From Sinonovacula constricta (lineage: Eukaryota; Mollusca; Bivalvia; Cardiida; Solecurtidae): 64,000 nucleotides of DNA. The position numbers and the translations under genes were made by a program. The notes under the pieces were generated by a model. The model was given only the letters and a program-made list of their open reading frames with translations, was not told the DNA's origin and did not search any database. Shown piece after piece: positions 13,021 to 26,327 of this stretch. Numbering within the stretch: the first letter of the stretch is position 1; the number at the start of each line of letters is the position of its first letter. The stretch covers positions 49,242,036 to 49,306,035 of the forward strand of contig CM017570.1 in NCBI GenBank assembly GCA_007844125.1. The letters run 5' to 3'.

Positions 13021-15110
13021 AAGACCTTACCTGTTGCTCTTTATATGAGCATATATATATAATTATAGATATAACATATGACTTTGGAAGTTCAATACTT
13101 TTCATGAGAAAAGGTATAACATAACAAAGTAAATGCATATATCGCGTGTATAAAGGCAAAAAGTCATTCAGAAGTGTTAATTTACGTAACCCATTGAATA
13201 CATAGGTAAGTCATTGTCCCTTATAACATATTGTTCAGTTTGTATTTATTTTTAAATACTATCTTGGTAAACAGTTTCTCTTTTTTAATTGAACATACAG
13301 TTGCATTTATTTTTGTGTAGAGATACTAATAATAGGATTTTTTCATTACTTTATGGGTTTAACGTCACGGGTTGTTTAAATATGCCGTGTGGTAAATGAA
13401 TTGAAGTAAAACTATCCTTTTTGTATGTCATCATAATCGGTGTCTGCTTGTATGTTTAAGCACCTCAGTCGGACAATATTACCGACTGGCCGTTCCAAGG
13501 CCGCAAAGCTCATAAGACTTTTTATATATTCTTATTTGTTTTATCTGCAAGTAGTATAGGAAAGATATTTTAAGATAATTTGAGAAATAAAGAGCGCACC
13601 TTGTACGTTGTTTACAGGCATACGTGAATATTTATATACTTTATGACAACTAAATGAGAGACATTTATGTTTTAGTATCTTATCAACTGATCTCTATAAA
13701 ACCTGACATCAACAGAAAGTATTAAAATAAATAAATCACTAAATAGGTAGAATATAAAAAAGCGATGAGTATCATTGATGTAAGTATTACCTACGATGGT
13801 TGGGGTGGTCAATTAAGCGCATCAGGCTCAATATACAAAGATATATCAATGAATCAGTTTGAAGACTCAAATTGATATTATCATAAATATTCGACTTTTA
13901 CGAATATTCAGCATGTTCTAGTATGTCACATACTGTTCAGCACAACGGTTAATTTATTTTCGCTCTCTGTCAAATGGTTTAAGATGTCAAGACAACTTTT
14001 TTAATTATAGTAATCCAGTAATTTTGGCATGTTCCTTTTTGTATGAATCTGTTTAGAAAGCACCCATTTTTGCTTTGAAATTATCGATGAAAATAATAAG
14101 CTACAATAAGCTGCACAATTATTGCCATTTATTTTTATTTTGTTTGAAATATAAAACCTGCGCGTCATAATTTACAAATATGGATACACTATGATCGGAA
14201 TGAATAAGCTTTCTATAAATGGTGCAAACTATTATTGCTGTCAACTTACATTCTTTAACTGTATTGGTTTAGTAAAGATGATATATTTAAAATACTCGCT
14301 TAATAACTTGCGCTCAGTTGTTCCTGAACATACGTAACAGTTGCACACATATACACGTTGTAATGTCTCACCAACGCCTCATTTATTCTTAAGTATGTAT
14401 TTGTAATTATCACGGTCTAGTTTCATTATACGTGTATACCCGAACGCCATTTCATTACGTTTCCATACATGTAGTGCAATGAGCGGTTTCAAAAGATATT
14501 CGTCAGAATAATATGTTGTGTTTTTATATTTCAGTCTGATGACTTTGACTCGGTAAGTACTCATTTCCGTACAGTTATGTTTTTCAAGCATTTTACTTCA
14601 TCTCGGCCCTGACCTTTTCTTTGAACTTTTGTAAAAAGATCCTGATGAGATCACAGGAATACAAATTTGTTTAATAAATGCTTACACATATGAAATATTA
14701 ATTTAGATACATATAGTTAACATATATGTTTTAGGTTTTAGGTTGTTCGTTCAAAAATTTAATTTATTTTACTATCTTTTTGTTGAGGTTCTAATATAAA
14801 CTATCATCTCACCCAAATACAATGTGGACATTATTCATAGCATCTAAGATTACGTCATCATTACTTGAAGAATTTAGTTTCGAATTGATCTGTTTTCTTC
14901 TCACTGCATGTGTTTAAAATACCTTCGAAAGTGCGAGGTTATAGTTCTTTAAACAGGTTTAAGAACCCTACTCGATCTTCTGCTGACTGGCTCTCCCAAA
15001 GCGATATCTCTTTGGTTTTTTATGTTCTATAAAATGTGTCATCACAGTTGTGTTGTTACCTTTTTAAAGAAGTGGCATTGAACCTTTGTCCTTTGCATTG
15101 TTTAACTGTA
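13021..15110 (+). repeat. Micro-exon array unit 3 (type 1)
   Basis: This is a shortened unit. The early block (gagcatatatataattatagatataac) and the acgtcacgggttg block are followed by cgatggttggggtggtcaatt, then the cassette at 14535, then the SINE-like core (14935-15080). It is closely related to units 2 and 4 along its whole length. Confidence 0.6.
14535..14552 (+). CDS. Candidate micro-exon 3 (18 nt, SDDFDS)
   Basis: The acceptor is gtgtttttatatttcag and the donor gtaagtactcatttccgta. Phase 0 gives the acidic peptide SDDFDS. Length is a multiple of three, and the unit context is the same as for the neighbouring cassettes. Confidence 0.6.
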
Positions 15111-16865
15111 ATATATGTTGAACAATGAACAGGATTTAGGTCAAATGGTTGAATTTGACATATGCATATGTTCTATTGTGTTCATGGACAACACATACTG
15201 CTTGTGAACTCTATTTCATATTTTGTCATTTACCACTTTATAAATAACAAGAATAGAATCTAATGTATACTTGTCTGTAAATTTAGCGTTTCAGTATAAC
15301 GTATTCTTATTACATGAGCATATATATAAATATAACTATAACTTATGACTTATGAAAGTTCAATAATTTTCACGACAAAAGGTGTAACATAACCAACTAA
15401 AGGCATATTTCGCGTGTATAAATGCAAAAAATCATTCAGAAGTGTTACTGTACGTAACCCATTAAATATACTCTTGTTAGTTATATGTCAGTTTTGGGTA
15501 AGACTTGGCCTTTCAGGTATTCACTTGGCTAGATAGGTCATTTCGTTGTCCCTTATGACATATTGTTACGTTTAATAACTAGTGTGTTCACTGGATATTT
15601 CGTCATGTAATATAACACCTAGAGTATCCGTATTAATTTTTAAATACTATCTTGGTAAAAAGTTTCTCTTTTTAATTGAAACCTACATTGGCATTTATGT
15701 TTGCGTATACATGCAAATTATATGATTACGTGTGTTATTTACAAATTAATTTATTCAATGCTGTATTTGCAATAAACCGATGGTTTATTTATTGCAACTT
15801 TAGCTGGTTTTACATTATTTTACGGGCTTAACGTCACGGGTTGTTGTTTAAATATGCCGTGAGGTAACTGAACTGAAGTAAAAATATCATTTTTGTAATT
15901 TTCTTAATAAATATGTTACTACTGCTACTTTAGCAATGTAATCTGTCTGGAAAACATCCTGTAGTGCCTCGCCGTATATCACTTATTGCATTGCAACACT
16001 GATATGCCATCTTAATCGGTGTCTGCTTGTATGTTTAAGCACCCCAGTCGGACAATATTACCGACTGCCCGTTCCAAGGTCGTAAATGTCGGGTTTGCTC
16101 TTTTGTTAAATGACCCACCACAGATGTGTTCTTATTTTTAATTTGGCTTGCATATGAATACCTTTGTCATCTACCTGTTCAACTTAAGTATATGTTGCAA
16201 TGCTCAAAAGACTGTGTTATATATTCTTATTTGTTTTATCTGCAAGTAGTATAAGAATGATATTTTAAGATAATTTGAGAAATAAAGAGCGCACCATGTT
16301 TACAGGCATAGGTGAATATTTATATATTTTAGGGACACTTAACGAGAGCCGTTTATGTTTTAGTATCTAATCAACTGATCTCTATAAAACCTGGTATCAA
16401 CAGAATGTATTAAAATAAATAAATCACTAAATAGGTAGGATATAAAAAGCGATGAGTATCATTGATGTAACTTTCAGCTACGATGGTTGGGGTGGTCAAT
16501 TGAGCGCATCAGGTTCAATATATGAAGATACATCAATGTATCAATTTATAAGACTCAAATTGATATTATCATAACTATTCGACTTAATACGAATATTCAG
16601 CATGTTCTTGTATGCCACATGCTGTTCAGCACAAAGGTTAAATTATTTTCGCCCTGTGTCTATTGGTTTTTAGACGCCAAAATAACGTTTGCATTATAAT
16701 AATACAGTAATTTTGACATGTTCCCTTTTGTATGAATCTGTTTAAAAAGCACACATTGTTTTGCTTTTAAAATTATCAAAGAAATAATGAGCTACAATAA
16801 GCTGCACAATTGTTGTTTCAGAAGATATTCGTCAGAATAGTATGTTGTGTTTTTTTATGTTTCAG

Positions 16866-16880
16866 GAAATTTCTCCTGCG
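16866..16880 (+). CDS. Candidate micro-exon 4 (15 nt, EISPA)
   Basis: Splice signals are gttgtgtttttttatgtttcag and gtaagtaatcatttccgtaccg. At 15 nt it is the shortest cassette seen, encoding EISPA in phase 0. The flanks are almost identical to those of the cassette at 30474, yet the exon differs completely. Confidence 0.6.
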
Positions 16881-18419
16881 GTAAGTAATCATTTCCGTAC
16901 CGTAATGTTTTGCAAGCATTTTAATTTATATCGGCCCTGACCTTTTCTTTGAACTTAAACAGATCCTGATGGGATCACAGGAATACACATTTGTTTAATA
17001 ACTGCTTACAGCTATGAAACATTAAAATAAATATACAGTAAAAATCTATGTTTTATGTTCTAGTTTGTGCCAATTTTTAATTTATTTTGCAATTCCGATT
17101 GCCTGAGGTTCAAATAGAAACTATTATATCACCTATATACAATTTGGACGTTATTAATAACTTAGCAATTTTGGCACTATGAGTACGTCATCGTCATGAC
17201 GTGAACAATTTTGTTTCAAATTAATATGTTTTCGTTTCACTTCATGAGTTTAAACTCCCTCCGAACCTGCGAGGTTACAGCTTTTAAAAAAGACAGGTTT
17301 AAGAACCCCAGCCGAGCATTTGCTGACTGGCAGTACCAAAGCGGAATCTCTTGGGTTTATTCTGTTCTATAAAATGTCTCGTCACAGATGTGTTTTAACT
17401 TGTTTAATGAACTGGAATTGAACCATTGTCCTTTGCATTGTTCAGTTTTACTATATGTTGAACTATGAGCAGAATTTAGGTCAAGTGGTAGAATTTGAAA
17501 TATGAATATATTGTGTTCATGTCTGTAAAAAAATACTGCTTGTAAATGATATTCCATATTTCACTGTTAACAACTTTCTAAATAACAATAATACCATATA
17601 ATATATACTGCGTCTGTAACTTTAGAGTTTGTATATAACGTTTTCTTATGACATTTAAATGTCCTTAACAGTCACTGAAACACATCGGCACTAACAGTCA
17701 GTATTTCTCTGACCTACATGCCTAATGCATGGATTCGCTAGCTCAATTAATAACTTCAGATGGATAGGTTTACTAACTGACATGATTGCCTAGCGACCAG
17801 AAAATGTACGATTTAAAACTAATTTTGATGCCGACGCTTTTTAGCGAAAGGCTGATTTAGGCAATTCAAATTAACTTTGAGCAAAATTTAAGAAACATAA
17901 GCGTACTGGTAACCAAAATAAGACAAAGCTTATGAAAAATCATAAAAAGTAATCCTATATTTGTAACTTTGCTTCGAATTTATAAACTTAAGCAAATATT
18001 AATAATGGCTTTGTTTGTTGTTGTCTTTTGTATTTTTTTGTTTTGCCATTTTAGTGTGCCTATTGGTTCTTTTCATATTTCACTATTATTAATTTTAGTG
18101 TTATACAAATGCTCTGACAGTCGTTTAACGGCTTTATTGTGATAACTTTTTGGCAATCCCTTCTATCAGAAACTCAAAATGTAATTAAAGAAGACGTCAA
18201 ATAGCAACGTTCATTAAAGGTAACTCCATTAAAAGACCACAAAGAAATATTTCAGTCAGTCATTTAAAATTCACAGATATCATTTAAGTAGTATTTATGC
18301 TTCGCAATTATCTGCAAACATATACAATATAACGTACACATTCAATCAAACAAGCAATTAATCATTAAATCAGTCATTTCTGAATAAATAATGCACGCAT
18401 ATTATATAAACATGCCTTT

Positions 18420-18806
18420 ATATTTGGAATTTTTTGGTTGCCGAGGCTTTTATCTACTGTAAATACTGTACATATGTTCATTATATCTGTTTTAACTCCC
18501 GATGCAGGTGCTTACTGTTAGTTGTGTCACTTTGACGGGATACTTTTATTTACACTGTTTGTTTGATAGAAAAACCGTCAGGAAGTGCGAGGTTGGAGCG
18601 CTCCACAAACCAGGTTTAAGCACCCCAGTTGGCCCTTTTGCCGACTGACCGTTCCAAGGCGGTAACTGATGGTTTTTCTTTTTGTGTGTTATGTCTCGTC
18701 TCTGTGTTTTTTGTCACATTTACATTTACCTTGTCTGCCTTGGTCTGCAGGTAGATAAAATTTAAATATCTGTGAAAATTTTGATAGGACCTTTTCTTAT
18801 TTACCT
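18420..18806 (+). mobile_element. SINE-like dispersed element S, with empty site in the duplicate
   Basis: In the sister copy (about 31970) the flanking sequence is continuous, so about 385 nt was inserted here. The element runs from ggttgccgaggc through aactcccgatgcaggtgc, tacactgtttgtttga and gcgaggttggagcgctccac to gccgactgaccgttccaagg and ends near ttatttacctatt. Related copies lie at 48.8 (partial), 53.8 and 55.5-56.1 kb (inverted, longer). A core resembling aggtttaagcaccccag...gaccgttccaaggc also recurs inside the type-1 units. It has no coding capacity, and no clear terminal inverted repeats or pol III box were identified. Confidence 0.6.
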
Positions 18807-20399
18807 ATTTATACATATAATGTTTGAATACAATGACCTTGAATGTTTATAATGTCAATGGAACTATTAAAATACATTTGGACTAATTTAAGTGCAAATC
18901 CCTAAGGAGCAATAACCGGGACACTAATCTAATAAATATAATTAAAATAAGAAGCTTTTGATATGTTGAAAAATACATTATTAAATGTATAGGCATACAT
19001 TCTTACCGAATGTTCGTGAAACTTGTGAAAAATGTCTATTACAAATGTTCCAAACCATACGACGGTTTACCTTTACCTTGACAAAACAATCGTAACGTCG
19101 GAAGGGGCGTACAGACGAAGGCAGGGTAGTGACGTTCCCGAACACGCCAATTTAAATTAACGTTACAAAGCAAACGAATTCCGAAAACTATTGGTACAGA
19201 AAACAATTGCATTTATTAACAAGACGTGTTTCCGCTAAAGTAACATTATTCATGATACAATTTAAAATTCTATCTAGAATCTTACACATTATTTACACTT
19301 TGAAATACGATAACGGGATACACCATTTGCTTACGTGTGTAGATGTGTAAAACTTTTTGAATTTCCATAAAAAGCTCAATATTTATAGCAGAACATGCTT
19401 ATCATTGCAACACATCATTTAAGAATGAAGACTTCTGTAAAAACATGTGACCGAAATGTGATTAAAATTCTCAAAATACCTTTCATGCAGGTAATGACAA
19501 TGATAATATTCTTTATCGTATTGCATTTTCGCTTTATACACAGCAGCACATGATTTATATGTAAACAAGTTTATAACATGTTAATGTTTTATAAGTGATA
19601 GTTAAATATCTCAGTAAAGCAGGGCATTGAACCTTCATTAAAACAAAACGTTTAACTTTTGTCCGACCACAGGTACTATCTGTATGTTAGTGAGATATGT
19701 GTTTAAGCAAATTATTTGTTGGCCATAAGGATTATGATGAATACCATTCAATTAAAGAAATATTACAGATTAATGTTTACATTTGTTTGAACATATTAAT
19801 TATGTTAATTTTCAAAAGTCTTCAAACTCTTGTTTTAACATTCCATTAATGACCACTGTGTACGCACTCCGAGATATATATATTGCAAGGTGAATAATTG
19901 GTATATATTGAAACGGCATGATCTTTTTCAATTGAATATGTTGACCGAATGCTGATTTGTTTTATATATATGGAATTGATGTCACTTGTTGGTTTATAAT
20001 ATAAGGTGTATTTTGCAGTCAGTAGTATTGTTCCCGGACGACGTATGCAAGTCATATTGAAGTGACGTCATGTTTATGATTAGTTCTTTAAAGCATTGCT
20101 TTTCTCGGCGATTCAATTAATAAAACAACAAAAATCACCAAATAATATGCATTTTGGTACAGAGGAGACACCTAACCAGGCGTCTATGAAAAATCAAACA
20201 TTTTTCTGTTTGTGCAATTTTCACCACTAAGTGTCATTTGTCCTTCTCTACTTGGTTAATAGTTTCTGTTTCTTTAAAGTTTCGCTACGTTTCCCGTAGC
20301 ACTGTTATTTAAACTCGGCATACGTAGTTTGTCATTTTGACACTGTCTACTGTCCCGTACGTCGTTTAGTAGATTTTTTATTAAAGGTTAAACAGACAT

Positions 20400-21178
20400 A
20401 CATCTGTAGACGAAACAATATTAAAGTTCGTTAATTCGTGGGAAGATATGGTAAATATCGTCATCGGAACTGTTTTGTTGTGTGTTACTTTGGACCGACA
20501 CATTATCAAATTCTTTTCTCTTTTAGTAAGCATGGTATCCGAAGGCATGTCACAGAGATATGGGACAATATAAGAAATGATTATTGTTTCAGTACTTTAT
20601 CAATGCATCGGAATGACACATTACACAATCAGAGATCGACACATTACTTTAAACATGCAAAATAACAGTTGGATTTAGGAAAGTCATCGTCACTTCTCAA
20701 AATCAAATAATAATGTGGTACATATAAGGTTCGTAAGATCAGTCAATATAAGAGTAGCTCATGGATTTCCAGGATTACTGATACATTGATAGTATGTATA
20801 TTCACACGTGCACTTAGTATATTGTAGATCCAAGTCTTAGAAAGAACATCAATGTCACATTATCAACAAATTCAGTGATACTATTGTCCAAAATAAGCAT
20901 TCGGATAATGTCAAATATTAAGCATTTTATTTTGTCTCTTACAACATGCTGTTCAGCTCAATGTATAAATAAGTATCGCCCTTTGTTCAAGGATTTTACG
21001 ACACCAGCTCAGCTTGTTTATATTCAAAATATTTCCTGGTAAATTGAACTTAGTTGTGTCCCCGAATTGTAGTATATTTATTAAACACTTACTGAGTTTT
21101 CAATGGTGTTAGTGAGTATAATACATTCAACATGTCATCGACAGTTTATATCTTATATAAATACAATACCTTCTTTAG
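20400..21178 (+). repeat. Type-2 unit without a complete cassette
   Basis: Homologous to 24.0-24.67 and 43.73-44.31 kb, with gtcatcggaactgttttgtt, ttttagtaag, tcgccctttgttcaagg and gtttatatctt in the same order. Where those units have an acceptor, a 27-nt cassette and gtaagt, this one has a different end (accttctttag) and no donor follows. Confidence 0.55.
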
Positions 21179-21307
21179 AAGTATATGGATTGTCAGTACG
21201 AAGACAATGACCACTGATTTACCACGTGTAACAGCAGCAGACGGTGCGATCGTAATGGCCTCCGAGGAGAGGGGCCGAGATGCACTGGGCGTCCCATCTA
21301 CTGGATA
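21179..21307 (+). CDS. Possible alternative terminal exon of the micro-exon gene
   Basis: The acceptor-like sequence aataccttctttag ends at 21178. If read with one leading base, about 42 codons are open to a TAA at 21305, including TMTTDLPRVTAADGAIV and a charged ASEERGRD stretch. In phase 0, the phase of the micro-exons, only 12 codons precede TGA. The copy at about 34225 keeps the acceptor but has an early stop and a small deletion. This could equally be a chance frame or part of the adjacent polymerase-like repeat. Evidence is weak. Confidence 0.2.
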
Positions 21308-21429
21308 AGCAAGACCAAAAATAATAACTACAGTGTTATACACAGTGATAGAAGTACGACTTGACAGATGCAGACTTAAATATTCGTACACAAATAAAGA
21401 AAATATATTGGTGGCATTGGCTGAACCTG

Positions 21430-23560
21430 AGCTCAACAAAGCTCAGCACTAACATTTGTATGAGTCATTCCAGCAAAGTTCACCTGGCTTGACTCAGGAT
21501 TTGGCATGCATCCGTGTTTGGGGTGGCTTGGCCTATAATTGTTCTCTCTGTGTAGTTCGTGTGAAAACAGCAATGAGCAACGTAGTAATTTCAGGCAGAT
21601 ATGGAGGTTGCTCGACTTTCATTTAGAGAATATGCACGCAATATATGCATTTAATGAAAAATGATACACAAAATAGGTAATGGCTTGAAAGAGGAAGGCC
21701 ATCCAGAATGAGTTTGATGCTTATCTTCATGCAAAGCAAGCAACCGGAACCGATTATCTTAAGGATACTCAATACCTATAAACAGCTGCATTAGAATTGC
21801 ACCAAATCCTAGGACTTTTGACAAGTACCTCAGAGTATGAGAATGGACATTCCTGAGCCGCCTGACTACGCAGGCCTGGGAACGTTTATTAAAGTGTCAC
21901 AGCCTTTAATCCGGGAAAAGCTTGCGAAAAATAACTAGGACCTCAACGTCATTAAGTTACAATTCGCCCTCAAACTACAGCTGAGCAGGACACAGCAGGA
22001 CGATGTCTTGGAGTATACAAACCCGCGCCCCAAGCAGAGGGCGGTTCTGCATGTCGATGAGGAATTTAATTAATCTATTAATTAAATGCTAGAATGACTG
22101 GAGAAATAGACGTAAAGAGGATTTGGATTTGTGATTGGTTGACCAGTGTTGTACATATCGCGGTACCAGTTCAAATGAGGCGACACATTATCAAAGTCTT
22201 TTCTCGGCGGGATTATACAATCATCTACTGACAGACTTGAAAAAACAAGAAAGCCTTCATCAACACTAAGGACGCTGACGACATGTGCCGTCAAGGCCTA
22301 TGCGTATCCTTACAAACAGAGAGGATGTCGTGCTACCCAACTGATGAGGGTTTTGACTTCGAGGTCTTCCACAGCTTGCCCAGAGATAACGTCCACTTGC
22401 TTATAGTGGCAATATCAAATGTTGATGATTCCGAGAAGGCTCAGATACATATCTTCTACTTTAACTCTAATAAACTCTACTGTTTCTCAATGAGGATTTC
22501 CAGTGGATGGGTAACGGCGAGTTTGTCAATAAGGCCAACGCAATCGAAGAAAATGCTGATGATGTCATGATACTAAACGTAGTCATCGATTATCCGAAAG
22601 AGCTGTGGAAAACGCACACTAGGTTTTCGTTGGCGCCAGAGCGCTTCGTCCAGAGGTGATACACGTCTATGTATCAGCATGATCCCATGTTTTGGGCTGA
22701 CGCCTACCGAGGTTCATAGCTTAGTGCCGAGTCTCTCCGATAAGGACCGATATATGATACAATACAAGAAATTGCAGCTGTTCAATTACCTCAGGATTAT
22801 TCTTACACAAATCCACAGAGGCCTCCGATTCCGATAGCGACCTGTTTGGAGCAATATATATGAACACTGAAAATGGTACTAGCGGTACTAGCGGAAATGA
22901 GCTGTATAAGCTGACGAACAAAGGCCTCCTCGGGTATGTATATGAAAATAGCTAAGTTGCCTGATAGCCAGCCCGTTGTACGCGTGGGTAAACATCTTCG
23001 ATCAAGCAGGTGCACAAAAGGCCCCTTGTCCAGAACTACTCATGTGACGTGTGCATGAGGATCGTGGGTCTCCCGATTTAGATAGTGAGTATGCTTGAGC
23101 GTTGGACACAGGATCAAAATGTACTCGAACACGCCGACGTTTAATCCCGAGAAAAGTATATACTGCTTTTCCAGGCTAGTAACCCAGCAGATGATAGCAA
23201 ATTGGAGAGTATTAGGCCGTTTAATATATGACGTGTGCTCGACTTCCATTCTCTTAATTCATCCAGCGAAAAAGAGAGAAACATTCACAAGGTCATGTCG
23301 GTACTTGGAACAGCCTAACGTTTTCCTTTATGTTAACGATGGTATGTTCAGGTTGATGTTCCATTTTGGTAATGCTTTTATTTCTGAAGAGTGTGTGTTG
23401 CCGCAACTCGTCATTCAGATTTTATACTGGCTGTGTATCACATGGACTTGTGGATATTGGATCAAAACCTTCAGCACGCCCAACAGTTGGTGACAGATTA
23501 TGTCCGTTTAAAAATACAATATTAAGAAAACCATGTCAAAATATGTGCATCTATTAACTC
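21430..23560 (+). pseudogene. Decayed DNA-polymerase-B-like gene, copy 2
   Basis: Broken frames on the plus strand carry, in order: KVSQPLIREKLAKNN and VIKLQFALKLQLSRTQQDDV near 21880-22020; CYPTDEGFDFEVF near 22330; an IDYPKELW stretch near 22590; and an RYMIQYKKLQLF-like stretch near 22750. The YPKELW motif followed by a KLxxLY/QYKKLQLF helix is typical, as I recall it, of protein-primed family-B polymerases. Stops and frameshifts occur throughout. It sits between a cassette-less type-2 unit and a type-2 unit carrying a cassette, as copy 3 does. Confidence 0.5.
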
Positions 23561-23604
23561 ATAGTTTACCTCGCTATCAGTGAATGTATATTAATTTGGC
23601 CCCG

Positions 23605-23713
23605 AACATAGAAGAAGATGATGATGAGGAGGAGGAGGAGGATTAGGATGAGGATGATGAGGATGAGGATGAAGATGATGAAAGAGAAGAAGAAGAAGAA
23701 GTAGACGAAGAAG
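23605..23713. repeat. Purine-rich GAA/GAT/GAG trinucleotide tract
   Basis: Imperfect gaagatgat and gaggaggag runs. The equivalent tract in the duplicate is at 43351-43433, so the run predates the block duplication. Confidence 0.85.
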
Positions 23714-24668
23714 CCGTTTATTATTGTTAAGACAAGTCTGCCTCGGTTTAATGCAGCTTGTAACATAAGAGTGATTTACGCTATTTGTGCATGCAATGTA
23801 GAAAAAAACAAAATCTAAAAACAGGCGCGTGCAATGACAGTAAATTTATGTAAACTTGAAACCACATGTGTCCTTTTCATGCCACATATCCAATTTAAAC
23901 AGTTAAGGCATTTTGAGTCAGTTCTAAGTCATCATGTTGTAGATCATGATGAAAGGTAACATACATCGCTAGACAAAACTGTATTTAAGCACGTTAACTA
24001 GTGAAGAGACTTGTTAAATATCGTAGTCGGAACTATTTTGTTATATGTTGCATCGGAATGACATATTTTGACGTCTTTTCTATTTTAGTAAGGAGTGGAT
24101 CTGAATGCATTTCACAGCGGGGTAACACAATATAGGAAATGTTTGTTGCTTAAGTACTTTATCAACGTATCTGAATGACGCAGTTCACAACCATAGATCA
24201 TCGTAGTGTTTAAAACATACAAAATTACAATTTGAAAGAGGAAAATCAAGGTCACATCTCAAAATCAAATGAAACATGTGGCAAAATCAATGTTAGAGTA
24301 GCTCGTGGATTTTCAAGAATACAGATATATTTATAGGATGTACCTTTATCTGAGTAGTAATCATGTTGTTGAGCCGAGGCGAGGACAGATCATAAATGTT
24401 CAATTATCAACGACACACAAAGATAGTAATGTCAAGAAAGAGCATTCGGCTAATTGCATTTTTTTTTTCTTTTGTCTTTTGCAACCTGCTGTTTAGCTCA
24501 ATGTTGTATTTTATATCGACCTTTGTCCAATGGTTTTAGCAACCTAGAAGAACTTCTTTATATTTAAAGTATATTCTGGTAATTGGTACTTAGTAATGTC
24601 TTAGTAGGTATTGTAGCATATTACTTAAACACTGACGACATCAGTTTATATCTTCTATTTTATTTCAG

Positions 24669-24695
24669 AGAAGGAGCGAAATACGTACATACCAA
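24669..24695 (+). CDS. Candidate micro-exon 5 (27 nt, RRSEIRTYQ)
   Basis: The acceptor is tcttctattttatttcag and the donor gtaagtatacttttcgttg. Phase 0 gives the basic peptide RRSEIRTYQ. The sister cassette at 44313 has the same length and matching flanks (gtaagt, then a ttgtctctta block, then ataagctt) but an unrelated sequence. Confidence 0.6.
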
Positions 24696-24734
24696 GTAAG
24701 TATACTTTTCGTTGTCTCTTAAAAATGGTTATAA

Positions 24735-24736
<2 letters not shown>

Positions 24737-24803
<67 letters not shown>
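24737..24803. repeat. (AT)n microsatellite
   Basis: An uninterrupted TA dinucleotide run. Confidence 0.95.
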
Positions 24804-24807
<4 letters not shown>

Positions 24808-24903
24808 GGTCTGTTTCCTTTCTAATATTTTTAATAATCATAATTCCGTAACACTTTATATAAACACGACATAAGTAGTGTAACTTTTTGTCACTGGCTA
24901 CTT

Positions 24904-25260
24904 GTCCGAAATGTCCTTATGCAACATTATTTAAATATTACATAGTAAGAAATGCTAAGTTTCAAGGTCGATTGTAGATTGAATATTTGCGCCATTTTGG
25001 GGGACAATTGAACTTATTTGCGTTTATCATCCATCTATAATTTGTGTATCTCATTGACTCATGTCCATTTTTATCGTTTAGTCAGTTATTGTCTTTTCAA
25101 GTTTTACTATAGACCGAAATTGACCATTTTATGTGAATTGTGAACCTCCACACTCTATAGATCATTTGTAAGCGCCTGGACATCAACAATATATATTTTC
25201 TGTTCGATAAAAAATGGGAGCACATTGTATAATAATAAAGAACAAATATTAGTGCTACAC

Positions 25261-25346
<86 letters not shown>

Positions 25347-25659
25347 TACATACATATACAGCGATATTTACAGCAACCTATCTTAACACGTTGTTATATA
25401 AAAACAAACCATGACGCTATCTTCTTGCGTACTTCTTGCGTAGTTTAAGACTTTTTTGACTAGAAAATTATCATCGGGATCGGGCCCATTTTCGTACCGC
25501 GGACCATATAAATAATAAGAAAAGTCATTGATGCGAAGCATCAAGGACGACGCCAAATATGGAACATGTAAATATGTTAAAGCATTATAGAAGCAAGTAA
25601 GAAGACATATGAAACGTTATGGTTTTTATTTTATAGTTTTCACTAACTATGAATCACCA
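24904..25659. other. Spacer with (AT)n run at 25263-25341
   Basis: Low-complexity AT-rich sequence with one interrupted TA run. No exon or element is recognised. Confidence 0.6.
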
Positions 25660-25671
25660 GGAAAGAAATGT

Positions 25672-26315
25672 ATGTATTTTATGTATTTTGGGTTTTACGG
25701 CACACCGACACTTGATAGGTCATACGGCACCGAATACATTGAAGTTTAGCGACAATATAATATTATCAGGTTAAAATTAAAATACGTGAGTAGAAATAAA
25801 GATCTATCGGGTTAAAAATGTGAATGATGAAAACAGGTTAATATATTAAACAGTTAAAATGTATAACGTTAGCATTATAAACAATTTAAAAATTTACAAC
25901 TTATTAAGAATACCAATCTCGTTTAGAAAACAAACAAGCTTAGCATCGGATACTGTCGTAAATAATTCGTATATGTTATTGACATTAAAATATTTAGACC
26001 GAATATGGTCTGTGTCAATACAATGTAGTAAAATATGATTAACTGTAAGAGGTTTCTGGCAAGGAACACATTCAGGTTGAACTTCTCGTTTTAGAAGATA
26101 TGAGTGAGTTAATCTAGTATATCCGATGCGACAGCGGGTAAGAGCTATGTCTTCCCGCCTACTTTCTCTGCAAGTAGAGATATTGGCACCGACGTTAGGT
26201 TTAATGGCATGTAATTTGTTATAAACAGTATTATTCCAACTTGTTTGCCATTTGGTTAAAATATATCGATTGATAAGTGGTTTAAAATCTGTGTGGGGGA
26301 TGCAAAGATCTGTCT
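25672..26315 (-). mobile_element. 5'-truncated I-type LINE, 3' end, with 12-bp target-site duplication
   Basis: Nearly identical to the 3' end of the inner LINE at 36733-37375. On the minus strand it encodes only the C-terminal region (LCIPHTDFKP onward), including the zinc-knuckle C-x2-C-x7-H-x4-C in CVPCQKPLTVNHILLHC, then a stop and a 3' UTR. The perfect 12-bp repeat ggaaagaaatgt at 25660-25671 and 26316-26327 flanks it. That defines a normal target-primed insertion, truncated at its 5' end. Confidence 0.85.
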
Positions 26316-26327
26316 GGAAAGAAATGT

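Larger units (their letters stand above)
15111..21178 (+). repeat. Micro-exon array unit 4 (type-1 part plus cassette-less type-2 part)
   Basis: The first 4 kb is a type-1 unit with the cassette at 16866. From about 19.2 kb it continues into a second kind of unit (type 2, about 20.4-21.18 kb) that also occurs at 24.0, 33.5 and 43.7 kb. The whole stretch is repeated as unit 5. The comparison with unit 5 reveals a SINE-like insertion at 18.42-18.81 kb that is present only here. Confidence 0.6.
23990..24900 (+). repeat. Type-2 unit with cassette
   Basis: Homologous to 43.73-44.44 kb and, in part, to 20.4 and 33.5 kb. The cassette lies at 24669. A TA run (24737-24803) interrupts the intron just downstream, where the sister unit has a tetranucleotide run. 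Confidence 0.6.
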
